NCBI GenBank assembly: GCA_015486915.1
Contig: WFQS01000149.1
Coordinates: 1 to 11,934, forward strand
Origin: Desulfobacteraceae bacterium
GTDB taxonomy: Bacteria; Desulfobacterota; Desulfobacteria; Desulfobacterales; Desulfobacteraceae
DNA: 11,934 bases
Direction of reading: 5' to 3'
Notes under the pieces: generated by a model
What the model saw: only the letters and a program-made list of their open reading frames with translations
What the model was told of the DNA's origin: nothing
The model's database searches: none
Position numbers and translations under genes: made by a program
Shown here: in pieces, positions 1 to 7,451 of the stretch
Layout: the number at the start of each line of letters is the position of its first letter
How positions within the stretch are numbered: position 1 is the stretch's first letter

Positions 1-854
1 CCGTGGTTGGGAGCGACATCTTCTCCTGCGCTTGCCATTTTAACGATCTTATTGTTCTGTACGGTCATTTCCACCTGGCAGCCCACACCGCAGAAGGTGC
101 ATGTCGTACGTACCTTTTTTGTTTTTGCAAATCTTTCAATTTCAAGATCATGGGTGGAAGTCAAGGCTCCAACGGGACATACTTCTACACACTGGCCGCA
201 GAATACGCAGTCTGAATCCTTCAGCGCAACATCGGTGCCGGCAATAATTTTTGTATTGGCCCCCCTGTGCCCGAAATCAATGGCGTTATTTACCTGAATT
301 TCCCTGCAGGCCTGTACACAACGTCCACATAAAATACACCTTGAAAAATCCCTTATAATAAAAGGATTTACTTTTTCAATGGGATATTGGCATTCTGACA
401 GGGGCAGTCCTTTGGTTTTGACCTGATACCTGTAAGCAAGATTCTGGAGTTTGCAGTCTCCCCATGCAGGGCAGAGGTCTTCATTTCCATCCTCTTCAAG
501 CACTCTCAGCTGGAATTGTGTCCAGTCTTTTGTGTCGAAATCCCTGATGGAACAATTATGATTCCCCGAGGATAGCAGCAGCCGGATTATGGTTCTCCTT
601 GCATTGATAACTTCAGGGGATTCAGTGTGAACGACCATGTTTCTTGCTGCAGGTGCTGCACATGATGCAACAAGGGATCTGGCTCCTTCAACCTCCACAA
701 CACAGATCCTGCATGATCCTGTGGGAGTAGCACCCTTTAAATGACATAAAGTGGGAATAAATATATTATTTTTCTGTGCTACTTCAAGAATGGTTTCTCC
801 AGGCTCAAACGAAAAATGATTCCCATTAATTTCAATAGTATTTTCTTTGCCCAT
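1..854 (-). CDS. Formate dehydrogenase catalytic (alpha) subunit, N-terminal part, cut by window edge
   Basis: I translated this by eye: 284 codons are visible from the ATG at 854-852, and the rest lies beyond the left edge. The enzyme family oxidises formate to CO2 (or the reverse) at a molybdenum or tungsten bis-pterin site and passes electrons along Fe-S clusters, usually to NAD(P) or ferredoxin partners in the cytoplasm. Visible domains are a [2Fe-2S] ferredoxin domain (C37, C48, C51, C65), a NuoG-type His/Cys region (H99, C101, C128, C134), two [4Fe-4S] motifs (C173/176/179/183 and C216/219/222/226), and the start of the molybdopterin oxidoreductase Fe4S4 domain (C252-x2-C255-x3-C259, CTFCGVGC). 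That last motif argues for formate dehydrogenase over [FeFe] hydrogenase or NuoG. No signal peptide is seen. AGAGGAAA lies about 6 bases upstream of the ATG. The Cys/Sec active-site residue is outside the window. It is divergent from the RnfB-GltD gene. Confidence 0.88.
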   Translation of the reverse strand, partial: MGKENTIEINGNHFSFEPGETILEVAQKNNIFIPTLCHLKGATPTGSCRICVVEVEGARSLVASCAAPAARNMVVHTESPEVINARRTIIRLLLSSGNHNCSIRDFDTKDWTQFQLRVLEEDGNEDLCPAWGDCKLQNLAYRYQVKTKGLPLSECQYPIEKVNPFIIRDFSRCILCGRCVQACREIQVNNAIDFGHRGANTKIIAGTDVALKDSDCVFCGQCVEVCPVGALTSTHDLEIERFAKTKKVRTTCTFCGVGCQVEMTVQNNKIVKMASAGEDVAPNH

Positions 855-917
855 GGGGTTTCCTCTTTTAAAATAAGCTGTTTTACAGGTTTTTCATATG
901 AAACTCATGGCAATGAT

Positions 918-1025
918 TATTACCGCCATGATGCCGATCTGGTTTTGCCCAGACCTATCTCAAAGAATCAAAGATTCTGGCAAAAAATGAAATAGGCATA
1001 ACGATTTACGTTCTATTTCTTATAA
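918..1025 (+). repeat. Dispersed structured repeat, copy A
   Basis: The copy begins TATTACCGCCATGATGCCG, matching the family 5' end (TATAACGGCCATGAGGCCG). Its first hairpin is imperfect here: three of five pairs hold around the ATGA loop. A second stem TCTGG (938-942) pairs with CCAGA (949-953). An extra stem AGAATC (964-969) with GATTCT (973-978) is shared in position only with copy E. The final stem GAAATAG (989-995) pairs with CTATTTC (1013-1019) and is capped by an inner AACG/CGTT stem (1000-1003, 1009-1012). The final stem sequence differs from the other copies but the pairing is kept. The 3' end is TTATAAA. Confidence 0.65.
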
Positions 1026-1094
1026 AATAAATTATAGGTACTCCATAAAATCTTTAATGTCAATGTGAACCTTGTGATTTTTTTTATGATATCG

Positions 1095-1124
1095 TTGACT
1101 TTTTGTTTTACAAATGCCTATAAG
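1095..1124 (+). promoter_or_regulatory. Predicted sigma70 promoter for RnfB-GltD fusion gene
   Basis: TTGACT (1095-1100) and TATAAG (1119-1124) are separated by 18 bases, each matching the -35 and -10 consensus at five of six positions. Transcription would start near 1131, giving a leader of about 54 bases before the ATG at 1185. The site lies just downstream of repeat copy A. Assigned by eye only. Confidence 0.5.
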
Positions 1125-1184
1125 AATCTGGTAATAATCTTTAAACATACAAATATCAAGGATATCTTAAGGGAGGGATACCAA

Positions 1185-3299
1185 ATGTTTGATGCTATTA
1201 TTTTGATGGGTGGACTTGGACTCGTTATCGGTGGTGTTCTGGCTTTTGCTTCAAAGATTTTTTATGTTTATGTGGATCCGAGAGTTACTGCCATAGAAGA
1301 GGTCCTGCCCGGGGCAAATTGCGGTGGCTGCGGATTCCCGGGGTGTTCTGCAAATGCCGAGGCTATTGTTGCAGGAACATCTTCGCCGGATTCATGTGTT
1401 GCATCCAGTGCTGATGTTGCTGTTATTATTGCAGGACTCATGGGTGTTACCATTGGAGAAAAAGAACCGGAATTTTCTCAGCCAGGGTGTCATTATGGTC
1501 TGGATGATGCCGATATCAAGTACGATTATGAAGGCATAAAAGATTGCAGGGCAGCAGCAATGCTTGCAGGTGGAATGAAGATCTGCAATATCGGATGCCT
1601 GGGTTTTGGTACCTGTGTTACTGCCTGTAAATTCGACGCTCTTTCAATGGGAGATGACGGACTTCCCAAGGTTGATCAGGAAAAATGCACAGGATGTGGC
1701 GCCTGCGAAAGAATATGTCCCAAAAATATTATAAGGCTTACATCGGTCACAAGAAGGATCATGCGTGAATATACCGAGGATGAGTGTATTACTCCCTGCC
1801 AGAGAGCATGTCCTTCAGGCATAGATATCCGTGAATATATAAGACTTATAAGGATAGGTGACAACGAAGGTGCTGTACAGAAAATAAAGGAAAGAAATCC
1901 ATTCCCAACTGTTATAGGCAGGATATGTCCTGCTTTCTGTGAAGAGGAATGCAGGCGGCAGCTCGTTGATGAGGCCGTTGCCATAAATCCCCTAAAGAGG
2001 TTTGTTTGTGACATTGAGATGAATACCGGGAAGAGATATTTTCCCTACAAAGCCCCTGCAACGGGAAAGAAGATTGCCGTAATAGGAGGAGGTGTTGAGG
2101 GCCTTTCAGCTGCATTTTTTGCTGCGCGTCTTGGCCATTCCCCAAGTGTATTTGAGGCAACTTCCATACTGGGAGGGCTTTTAAGGGTTGCTATCCCTGA
2201 AAAAAGATTGCCACAGCGCGTTCTTGACTGGGATATAGACGGTATACTTGAAATGGGCGTTAAGGCAAGAACAGGAGCCAAGGCTGGCAGGGATTTTACA
2301 ATTGCAGGACTTCTTAAATCAGGATTTGAAGCTGTGTTTACATCAACCGGAGGCTGGGACAACCGGGTTGCCAGGGGAGATTTAAAAGAAGTGGAAACCG
2401 TTTTTCCAGGGGGCTACCTTCTCATAGACCTTCTTCGCCTTGATGTTAAAAAAGGGGAACGTATTTCATGCGGGAAAAATGTTGTACTTGCAGGCGGCGG
2501 ATCAATGGTCCCCCAGGCTGTAAAGATCTGCAGGGAACTTGGGGCTGACAAAATAACGGTTATATCAAGAAAATTTGCTGAAAATTCATCATTTGATCAG
2601 GAAACCATTGAAAAAATAGAATATAATAAAGCCTCAATTAAATACAATACAGGGATTACAAAAATTTACGGAGAAGATGACAAACTTACTCAGGTTGAAT
2701 ATACAGATCTTGATTCAGGCATAAAACACCTTGTGGATGCTGACAGCCTTATAATGGCTTCGGGAAGATTTCCGGAATTTGTATTTATGCGGACTGAAAA
2801 GCCGGACAGTGAGGTAAAAGAGACAGCTGATACGGATTTACCTGAAAATAATGAAGTTGATATCCTGAATGAGTATTCCAACGAACCTGTTCAATGGGAA
2901 GGCACAGAAATTTATAAAAAACCTGTAAACAGCAGAGAGCAGGGACTTTTGTCTCGTAATGATGTTCTCAGCGGCTACAGCGCCACAATCCTTGCCATCA
3001 ATGGCGGGAGGCGTGCCGCAGCTTCCATACACCGGCTTATGTATGGTATTCCACTGGAGAATCCCTCTCATCTTATTACAGGTCATTCAGTTATTCAGGG
3101 AATTGATCATGTTGAAGATGTTGAAATTTCTCCAAGAAATCTCATGCCCATTGCTCCTGAAGGTAAGAATCAGGAAGAATTTCTGCCCTTTACAGATGAA
3201 CAGGCTGTGAAAGAGGCTGGAAGATGTCTCAGGTGCGGCCTTATCTGCTATAAACGCAGTTCAGGCACTGGGGAAGAAAAAGATATAATAGCAGCCTGA
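1185..3299 (+). CDS. RnfB-like ferredoxin module fused to GltD-like NAD(P)H/FAD oxidoreductase
   Basis: The protein has 704 residues. A single N-terminal membrane segment (about 5-27) leads into the RnfB Fe-S motif (C46, C49, C54, C71), then two ferredoxin-type clusters (C134/138/144/148 and C168/171/174/178). From about 195 it resembles the small subunit of glutamate synthase: an N-terminal cysteine domain (C201, C205, C209, C248, C252, C256), an FAD Rossmann motif GGGVEG (301-306), a second nucleotide motif GGGSMV (438-443), and a C-terminal CLRCGLIC (681-688). It probably exchanges electrons between ferredoxin or another Fe-S donor and NAD(P)H at the inner membrane. The second nucleotide site departs from the usual GGGNVAxD, so cofactor choice is uncertain. 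The ATG at 1185 is chosen over an ORF start at 1065 because GGGAGG (1171-1176) sits 8 bases upstream and RnfB homology starts there. No other rnf genes are visible. Confidence 0.85.
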   Translation: MFDAIILMGGLGLVIGGVLAFASKIFYVYVDPRVTAIEEVLPGANCGGCGFPGCSANAEAIVAGTSSPDSCVASSADVAVIIAGLMGVTIGEKEPEFSQPGCHYGLDDADIKYDYEGIKDCRAAAMLAGGMKICNIGCLGFGTCVTACKFDALSMGDDGLPKVDQEKCTGCGACERICPKNIIRLTSVTRRIMREYTEDECITPCQRACPSGIDIREYIRLIRIGDNEGAVQKIKERNPFPTVIGRICPAFCEEECRRQLVDEAVAINPLKRFVCDIEMNTGKRYFPYKAPATGKKIAVIGGGVEGLSAAFFAARLGHSPSVFEATSILGGLLRVAIPEKRLPQRVLDWDIDGILEMGVKARTGAKAGRDFTIAGLLKSGFEAVFTSTGGWDNRVARGDLKEVETVFPGGYLLIDLLRLDVKKGERISCGKNVVLAGGGSMVPQAVKICRELGADKITVISRKFAENSSFDQETIEKIEYNKASIKYNTGITKIYGEDDKLTQVEYTDLDSGIKHLVDADSLIMASGRFPEFVFMRTEKPDSEVKETADTDLPENNEVDILNEYSNEPVQWEGTEIYKKPVNSREQGLLSRNDVLSGYSATILAINGGRRAAASIHRLMYGIPLENPSHLITGHSVIQGIDHVEDVEISPRNLMPIAPEGKNQEEFLPFTDEQAVKEAGRCLRCGLICYKRSSGTGEEKDIIAA

Positions 3300-3310
3300 T
3301 GGAAAAGATA

Positions 3311-3356
3311 AAAAAAGGCCCGTGTAAAATTTAAATTTTTCACGGGCCTTTTTATT
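3311..3356. terminator. Strong bidirectional rho-independent terminator
   Basis: The stem GGCCCGTG (3317-3324) pairs perfectly with CACGGGCC (3341-3348), extended by a run of A on the left pairing with T on the right. A T-rich tail follows on both strands. It lies 12 bases after the RnfB-GltD stop codon and about 85 bases beyond the 3' end of the convergent pyrophosphatase gene, so it can serve both. Confidence 0.92.
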
Positions 3357-3440
3357 TATTTGATGCTCTATACGTGAAATTAATGCACAGTCATGCTGTG
3401 TAAATCAGTTAGAACATGTGCATTGCAATACAAATTCAAA

Positions 3441-4361
3441 TTATGCAAAAGCTTTTTCAAGGTTTGGAACAACCTGTTTTTTACGGCTCATAACACCTTC
3501 AAGCCATGCCTTCCCATCCTTGGGAGCAACCCCGAAAGCTTTTTCGAGCACAGATTCATCATCCGATGCAATAAGTACTTCAGAGCCTTCCTTCATGATA
3601 TCAGTGAGCAGGAGAAATATGCTGTGATGCCCGCCTTCCTGTTTAAGTGCTGCAATATCTTTTTCAAGATCAGCTTTTACCTTGTCAAGGATGGAGAGAT
3701 CAACAACTTCGAGCTGGCCTATTCCAACTTTATTTCCGTTCATGTCAAAGTCTTTATAATCCCTGAGAACAAGTTCGCGAGCCGGGGTTCCGTCAACTGC
3801 TGATTTAACCTTGAACATATCCATGCCAAGTTCCTGCAAGTCACTTATTCCGGCAATTTCTGCGAGATCCTTGCATGCCTCTTTGTCTTTTGCCGTGCAT
3901 GTTGCAGATTTAAATATTACAGTGTCACTCAGGATTGCACAAAGCATGATGCCCGCAATATCCTTTGGAATATCAACATTAAAGAAATTGTACATTGACT
4001 TTAATACGGTGCAGCTGCACCCAACAGGCCAGATCCAGCACTCAAGGGGCTGTGAAGTTGTAACATCACCGAGTTTATGATGATCAACAATTCCAAGGAC
4101 ATTGGCTTCACCAAGATCATCCGGGCTCTGGGCAAGATCGGAATGATCAACGAGATAAACATCTTTTCCTGCATATGAGGTTACAATCTGAGGTGCTGTA
4201 ACATTAAATTTTTCAAGTACAAAATTTGATTCAGGTGTAAGCTCACCCTGTACAGCAGGAACTGTATCTTCACCAAGTTTTTTCTTGAGATCAGCCAGAC
4301 CAATGGCTGCACAGACAGAGTCTGTATCTGGATTTTTGTGGCCGAATACGAGAATTGACAT
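3441..4361 (-). CDS. ppaC: Manganese-dependent (family II) inorganic pyrophosphatase
   Basis: This soluble cytoplasmic enzyme of the DHH family hydrolyses pyrophosphate to phosphate, pulling biosynthetic reactions forward. In sulfate reducers it would also remove pyrophosphate from sulfate activation. The 306 residues match the usual length of the short form without CBS regulatory domains. Visible metal ligands are H8, D12 and D14 in GHKNPDTDS, D72 in VDHSD, the DHH signature 93-95 (VDHHKLGD), and D146 in LSDT. The C-terminal domain carries the substrate-binding SRKKQ (292-296). All expected catalytic residues appear present. AGGAGG lies 4 bases before the ATG at 4361. The gene is convergent with the RnfB-GltD gene and monocistronic. 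Confidence 0.96.
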   Translation of the reverse strand: MSILVFGHKNPDTDSVCAAIGLADLKKKLGEDTVPAVQGELTPESNFVLEKFNVTAPQIVTSYAGKDVYLVDHSDLAQSPDDLGEANVLGIVDHHKLGDVTTSQPLECWIWPVGCSCTVLKSMYNFFNVDIPKDIAGIMLCAILSDTVIFKSATCTAKDKEACKDLAEIAGISDLQELGMDMFKVKSAVDGTPARELVLRDYKDFDMNGNKVGIGQLEVVDLSILDKVKADLEKDIAALKQEGGHHSIFLLLTDIMKEGSEVLIASDDESVLEKAFGVAPKDGKAWLEGVMSRKKQVVPNLEKAFA

Positions 4362-4648
4362 AAAACCTCCTAAGTTAAAAATATATGCGTTGTTTGCATT
4401 GAACTTGAATAATCGGCTTCACTGCCGGTTATCCCGATATAATTTCACATATGATATATTTAGTGCCTGAACAGAACTTAACATTTAAGATCCCATGCCA
4501 TATCGGAGATATAAATTTTTACATGGTAAAGATTGCCGTAAAAGACTGTTTTTATTCAAACACTTTTTAAACTATATTCAAATATAAAAAATATATTCTT
4601 ATAAAATGTATTTGCAAGATAAACAAGAAAAATTTTCAGGAAATTTTT

Positions 4649-4747
4649 TATAACTGCCATGAGGCAGATCTGGTGACTCTCAGATTGCCTCTCAACGAAT
4701 ATAGAAACTCTTATTCTTAAAGGAACTTAGCAGGAGTTTCTTATAAC
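4649..4747 (+). repeat. Dispersed structured repeat, copy B
   Basis: This is the best-folding copy. CTGCC (4654-4658) and GGCAG (4663-4667) form a perfect 5-bp stem around ATGA, compared with CGGCC/GGCCG in copy D, so two bases have changed together. Immediately after it, ATCTG (4668-4672) pairs with CAGAT (4681-4685). The block TGCCTCTCAACGAA (4686-4699) is shared with copy C. The final stem AGAAACTC (4703-4710) pairs with GAGTTTCT (4734-4741). Both ends read TTATAAC, a possible direct repeat. Confidence 0.8.
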
Positions 4748-4830
4748 CCGCAATGAACAATGATTTAAAAATAATTGACACTGTGTGAATCTTCAATTAA
4801 CTATAGATAAATGCTGGCCATCCTTTGGCG

Positions 4831-4948
4831 GTTTATGAGAAAGAGCTCATTTTTGAAGAAGTAATTGATGCTCTTTTTTTTGTTCGTCAAAATCTCTGAT
4901 TTTTTGAGGCTTATTAACGCAGTTCAGATCGTTTTCATGGCCGTTGTA
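4831..4948 (-). repeat. Dispersed structured repeat, copy E
   Basis: On the minus strand the copy starts TACAACGGCCATGAAAACG. It shares CTGAACTGCG and AAAGAGCATCA with copy C, so C and E form one subfamily. An internal hairpin made by 4887-4894 and 4898-4907 replaces the short CTCTCAAC spacer of other copies and lies at the same place as the extra stem in copy A. The final stem is AAAGAGC (4840-4846) with GCTCTTT (4870-4876). The first hairpin is degraded. The copy ends about 65 bases before the purB start. Confidence 0.7.
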
Positions 4949-5013
4949 AAAATATTTAAAAGTATTTGTGCTGTAAACCGGTTTAATAAAAAGAATAATA
5001 AGGTGATAATCAA

Positions 5014-6375
5014 ATGAGTGTTAAATCCCTTTCCGTACTTGACGGAAGATATGGCAGAATAACAGAACCCCTTTGTGAAATATTCTCTGAATACGGATTG
5101 ATAAAGCACAGGGTTGAAGTGGAAATAGAGTGGCTGAAATTTATCCTGATGGAACTTAAACTTGATAAAACTGATGAAGCAGCAATAGAAAAATTAGACA
5201 CTATAAAAAATGATTTTAATCAGTCCCATGCCGAGGAGATTAAAAACATAGAAAAAAAGACAAACCACGATGTCAAGGCAGTGGAGTATTTTATAAAGGA
5301 CAGGCTTTTTGCAATGGGGCTTGATTCAATTAAGGAATGGGTGCATTTTGCCTGCACCTCAGATGATATTAATAATATTTCCTATGCCATAATGCTTAAA
5401 AAAGGAAAAGAAATTGTTGTTGATACGTTGGCAGATTTTATTGATGAAATTGAGGCAAAGGCTGTTTTATATAAATCAGTACCCATGATGTCAAGAACCC
5501 ATGGCCAGCCTGCAACCCCTACAACCGTGGGAAAAGAGTTTATAAATTTTGCCTGGCGTTTTTCAAATGAATTAAAAATTCTGAAAGAAGCCCCGGTGCA
5601 TGCAAAAATTAATGGTGCAACAGGTAATTATAACGCGCATTTTTTTGTTTTTCCTGAGATTGACTGGATACAGGCAAGTGAGAATTTTCTTTCAAAAACC
5701 TTTGGGCTTGAGCCTGTTTTTTTTACAACCCAGATCAATCCCAATTCCTCTTTATCTTTTATTCTTCACTCCATGATAAGGTCTGCTGCCATGATGATCG
5801 ATTTTGACAGGGATATGTGGGGCTATATCTCCCTTGGTTATTTTAAACAGCACCTGAAAGAAGGCGAAACAGGCTCTTCCACAATGCCCCATAAGGTTAA
5901 TCCCATAGATTTTGAAAACAGTGAAGGGAATATGGGCCTTGCTATATCAATGATGGGGCATATGGCGGTAAAACTTCTGCAATCACGATTCCAGAGGGAC
6001 CTCACGGACAGTACGGTTTTAAGAAGTCTTGGTTCGGTATTTGGTTATTATCTTATTGGAGTTAAAAATTCCCTTAAAGGTCTTGGGAAATTATCCTTAA
6101 ATTCTGCTGCCATAAAAAAAGATCTTGATATTAATCCGGAACTTCTTGCAGAACCTTTCCAGACAGCAATGCGTGTGTCTGGTGAAAAAAATCCCTATGA
6201 GAGGATGAAAGAATTAACACGGGGTAAAGAGATCACTGGAGATGATTTGTGTAAATTTGTTGATGGTCTTGAGAAAGTTCCCGACATCATGAAAAATAAA
6301 ATGAAAGCTCTTACAGTTGATAATTATACAGGTCTTGCCGGGCAGCTTGTGGATCTGTACTTTTCAAAAAAATAG
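5014..6375 (+). CDS. purB: Adenylosuccinate lyase
   Basis: The enzyme catalyses two fumarate-releasing steps of purine synthesis: SAICAR to AICAR, and adenylosuccinate to AMP. It is a cytoplasmic homotetramer of the fumarase/aspartase superfamily. The 453 residues match the E. coli-type PurB (about 456) rather than the shorter Bacillus type. Visible landmarks are TNHDVKAVE (83-91), CTSDDINN (114-121), SRTHGQPATPT (160-170) containing the catalytic-region histidine H163, and the superfamily signature GSSTMPHKVNP (287-297) with the catalytic serine loop. AAGGTG lies 8 bases before the ATG. No other purine genes are nearby. The gene sits between two oppositely oriented repeat copies (E upstream, C downstream), and no T-rich terminator hairpin follows the stop. 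Confidence 0.97.
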   Translation: MSVKSLSVLDGRYGRITEPLCEIFSEYGLIKHRVEVEIEWLKFILMELKLDKTDEAAIEKLDTIKNDFNQSHAEEIKNIEKKTNHDVKAVEYFIKDRLFAMGLDSIKEWVHFACTSDDINNISYAIMLKKGKEIVVDTLADFIDEIEAKAVLYKSVPMMSRTHGQPATPTTVGKEFINFAWRFSNELKILKEAPVHAKINGATGNYNAHFFVFPEIDWIQASENFLSKTFGLEPVFFTTQINPNSSLSFILHSMIRSAAMMIDFDRDMWGYISLGYFKQHLKEGETGSSTMPHKVNPIDFENSEGNMGLAISMMGHMAVKLLQSRFQRDLTDSTVLRSLGSVFGYYLIGVKNSLKGLGKLSLNSAAIKKDLDINPELLAEPFQTAMRVSGEKNPYERMKELTRGKEITGDDLCKFVDGLEKVPDIMKNKMKALTVDNYTGLAGQLVDLYFSKK

Positions 6376-6436
6376 TCCCGGAATGCAGTTAACCTTTATT
6401 CATTTTTTTCCAACTATTTTGTACAGGCTTTTTCTA

Positions 6437-6538
6437 TATAACGGCCATGAAGCCGAGCTGAACTGCGCTTCTGTGCCTCTCAACGAACATAAAAAGAGCA
6501 TCAGTTACTCTGTCAAAAGTGAGTTCTTTCATATAAAA
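6437..6538 (+). repeat. Dispersed structured repeat, copy C
   Basis: The copy starts TATAACGGCCATGAAGCCG. The first hairpin has CGGC (6442-6445) paired with GCCG (6452-6455). The conserved block TGCCTCTCAACGAA follows. The final stem AAAGAGC (6493-6499) pairs with GTTCTTT (6523-6529) with one G-U pair, where copy E has GCTCTTT. The 3' end is CATATAAA. It lies between purB and mscS, starting 61 bases after the purB stop and ending about 45 bases before the mscS start, so a purB-mscS transcript would contain it. Confidence 0.75.
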
Positions 6539-6584
6539 AACCTGTACATACACATTGAAAATTTTGTATAAAAGAGGAGGTTAC

Positions 6585-7406
6585 ATGGACACACTGGGAA
6601 ATTATTCGGACAAGGCAATTGAACTGATAATGGCATATGCGCCTAAATTGCTCCTGGCAATTATTACTCTTTTCATAGGTCTGTGGATCATAAGGGTTGT
6701 CACAAACATTACAAGAAAAACTCTTGAAAAGTCAAAGACAGATGCCACATTGATCCCATTTATTACAAGCATACTCTCATGGGCACTTAAGTTATTATTG
6801 TTCATCAGCGTTGCTTCAATGATCGGCATAGCAACAACCTCTTTCATCGCGGTCTTAGGTGCCGCAGGACTTGCCGTAGGCCTTGCCCTGCAGGGCAGTC
6901 TGGCAAATTTTGCAGGCGGTTTTCTCATTATTATATTCAGGCCGTATAATGTAGGAGATCTTGTGGAAGCCCAGGGACATCTCGGGGTTGTGAAGGAAGT
7001 ACAGATATTTAACACTATTTTAATCACCCCGGACAATAAAAGGATAATTATTCCAAACGGAGCAATGTCAAACGGCAGTATAACAAATTATTCTGCAGAA
7101 GGCAGACTTCGGGTTGATATGGTAATCGGTATTGCATATGAGGCTGATATTTCAAAGGCTAAAACGCTTTTGTCAGGCATGTTAGCCGAAGATGCCAAAG
7201 TCTTGAAAACTCCTGCTCCGGCAATTGCCGTCTCAGAACTGGCAGACAGTTCAGTTAACCTCGTTGTACGTCCATGGTGCAATGCCAGTGATTATTGGGG
7301 TGTATATTTTAACACCATGGAAAATGCGAAGAAAGTATTGGAAGAAAATGGAATTTCAATACCCTTTCCTCAACAGGATATTCATATATTCAATTCCAAT
7401 TCGTGA
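6585..7406 (+). CDS. mscS: Small-conductance mechanosensitive ion channel (MscS family)
   Basis: MscS forms a homoheptameric inner-membrane channel that opens under membrane tension to release solutes during hypo-osmotic shock. The 273 residues are close to E. coli MscS (286). Three membrane segments are seen at about 19-41, 62-83 and 88-118. The pore-lining third helix has the Gly/Ala pattern GAAGLAVGLALQGSLANFAGG (92-112, within the canonical motif). The beta domain starts with RPYNVGD (119-125) and contains PNGAMSNGSITN (157-168). A cytoplasmic alpha/beta C-terminal domain follows and ends with FPQQDIHI. I chose the ATG at 6585 because AGGAGG (6575-6580) precedes it. An in-frame TTG at 6555 would include the ribosome binding site in the protein. 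It is flanked by repeat copies C and D. Confidence 0.95.
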   Translation: MDTLGNYSDKAIELIMAYAPKLLLAIITLFIGLWIIRVVTNITRKTLEKSKTDATLIPFITSILSWALKLLLFISVASMIGIATTSFIAVLGAAGLAVGLALQGSLANFAGGFLIIIFRPYNVGDLVEAQGHLGVVKEVQIFNTILITPDNKRIIIPNGAMSNGSITNYSAEGRLRVDMVIGIAYEADISKAKTLLSGMLAEDAKVLKTPAPAIAVSELADSSVNLVVRPWCNASDYWGVYFNTMENAKKVLEENGISIPFPQQDIHIFNSNS

Positions 7407-7451
7407 AATACCCAGCAATTATTATCCAAAGTTATGGCCGCACTGATTTTT

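Larger units (their letters stand above)
855..1184. other. Divergent intergenic region between formate dehydrogenase and RnfB-GltD
   Basis: This 330-base gap separates two divergently transcribed redox genes. It holds a 12-base perfect palindrome TTTCATATGAAA (892-903), repeat copy A (918-1025), a sigma70-like promoter for the rightward gene (1095-1124) and its ribosome binding site (1171-1176). I saw no convincing promoter for the leftward gene. The palindrome is a candidate operator but also resembles the 3' end of the repeat family. An in-frame upstream extension of the rightward ORF (from 1065) is leader, not protein, because it lacks a ribosome binding site and any RnfB similarity. Confidence 0.6.
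4362..5013. other. 650-base spacer between ppaC and purB
   Basis: No ORF here looks like a real gene. The AT-rich left part (4372-4648) contains no recognisable element, and neither the leftward ppaC promoter nor the rightward purB promoter can be assigned confidently. The right part holds two oppositely oriented copies of the dispersed repeat, B (4649-4745, plus) and E (4831-4948, minus), with their 3' ends facing each other about 85 bases apart. Confidence 0.6.

Noticed and set aside
1..854. [FeFe] hydrogenase HndD-like subunit.
   Set aside because: The CTFCGVGC motif after the two ferredoxin clusters is a molybdopterin oxidoreductase feature, not a hydrogenase H-cluster domain.
1065..1184. 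Upstream in-frame start giving a 744-residue RnfB-GltD.
   Set aside because: No ribosome binding site is present at 1065, the extension overlaps the predicted promoter, and RnfB similarity begins at the ATG with GGGAGG at 1185.
3385..3401. Small hairpin CACAG/CTGTG as a second terminator for ppaC.
   Set aside because: The stem is short and no T run follows on the minus strand; the hairpin at 3311-3356 is far stronger.
3393..3803. 136-codon plus-strand ORF.
   Set aside because: It lies almost entirely antisense to the well-supported pyrophosphatase gene and has no recognisable motif.
4649..4948. CRISPR array.
   Set aside because: Copies are few, far apart, differently oriented and about 100 bases long, with no regular spacers.
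6317..6571. 84-codon ORF overlapping the purB end and repeat C.
   Set aside because: It translates the purB tail out of frame and the repeat itself; no ribosome binding site or family resemblance.
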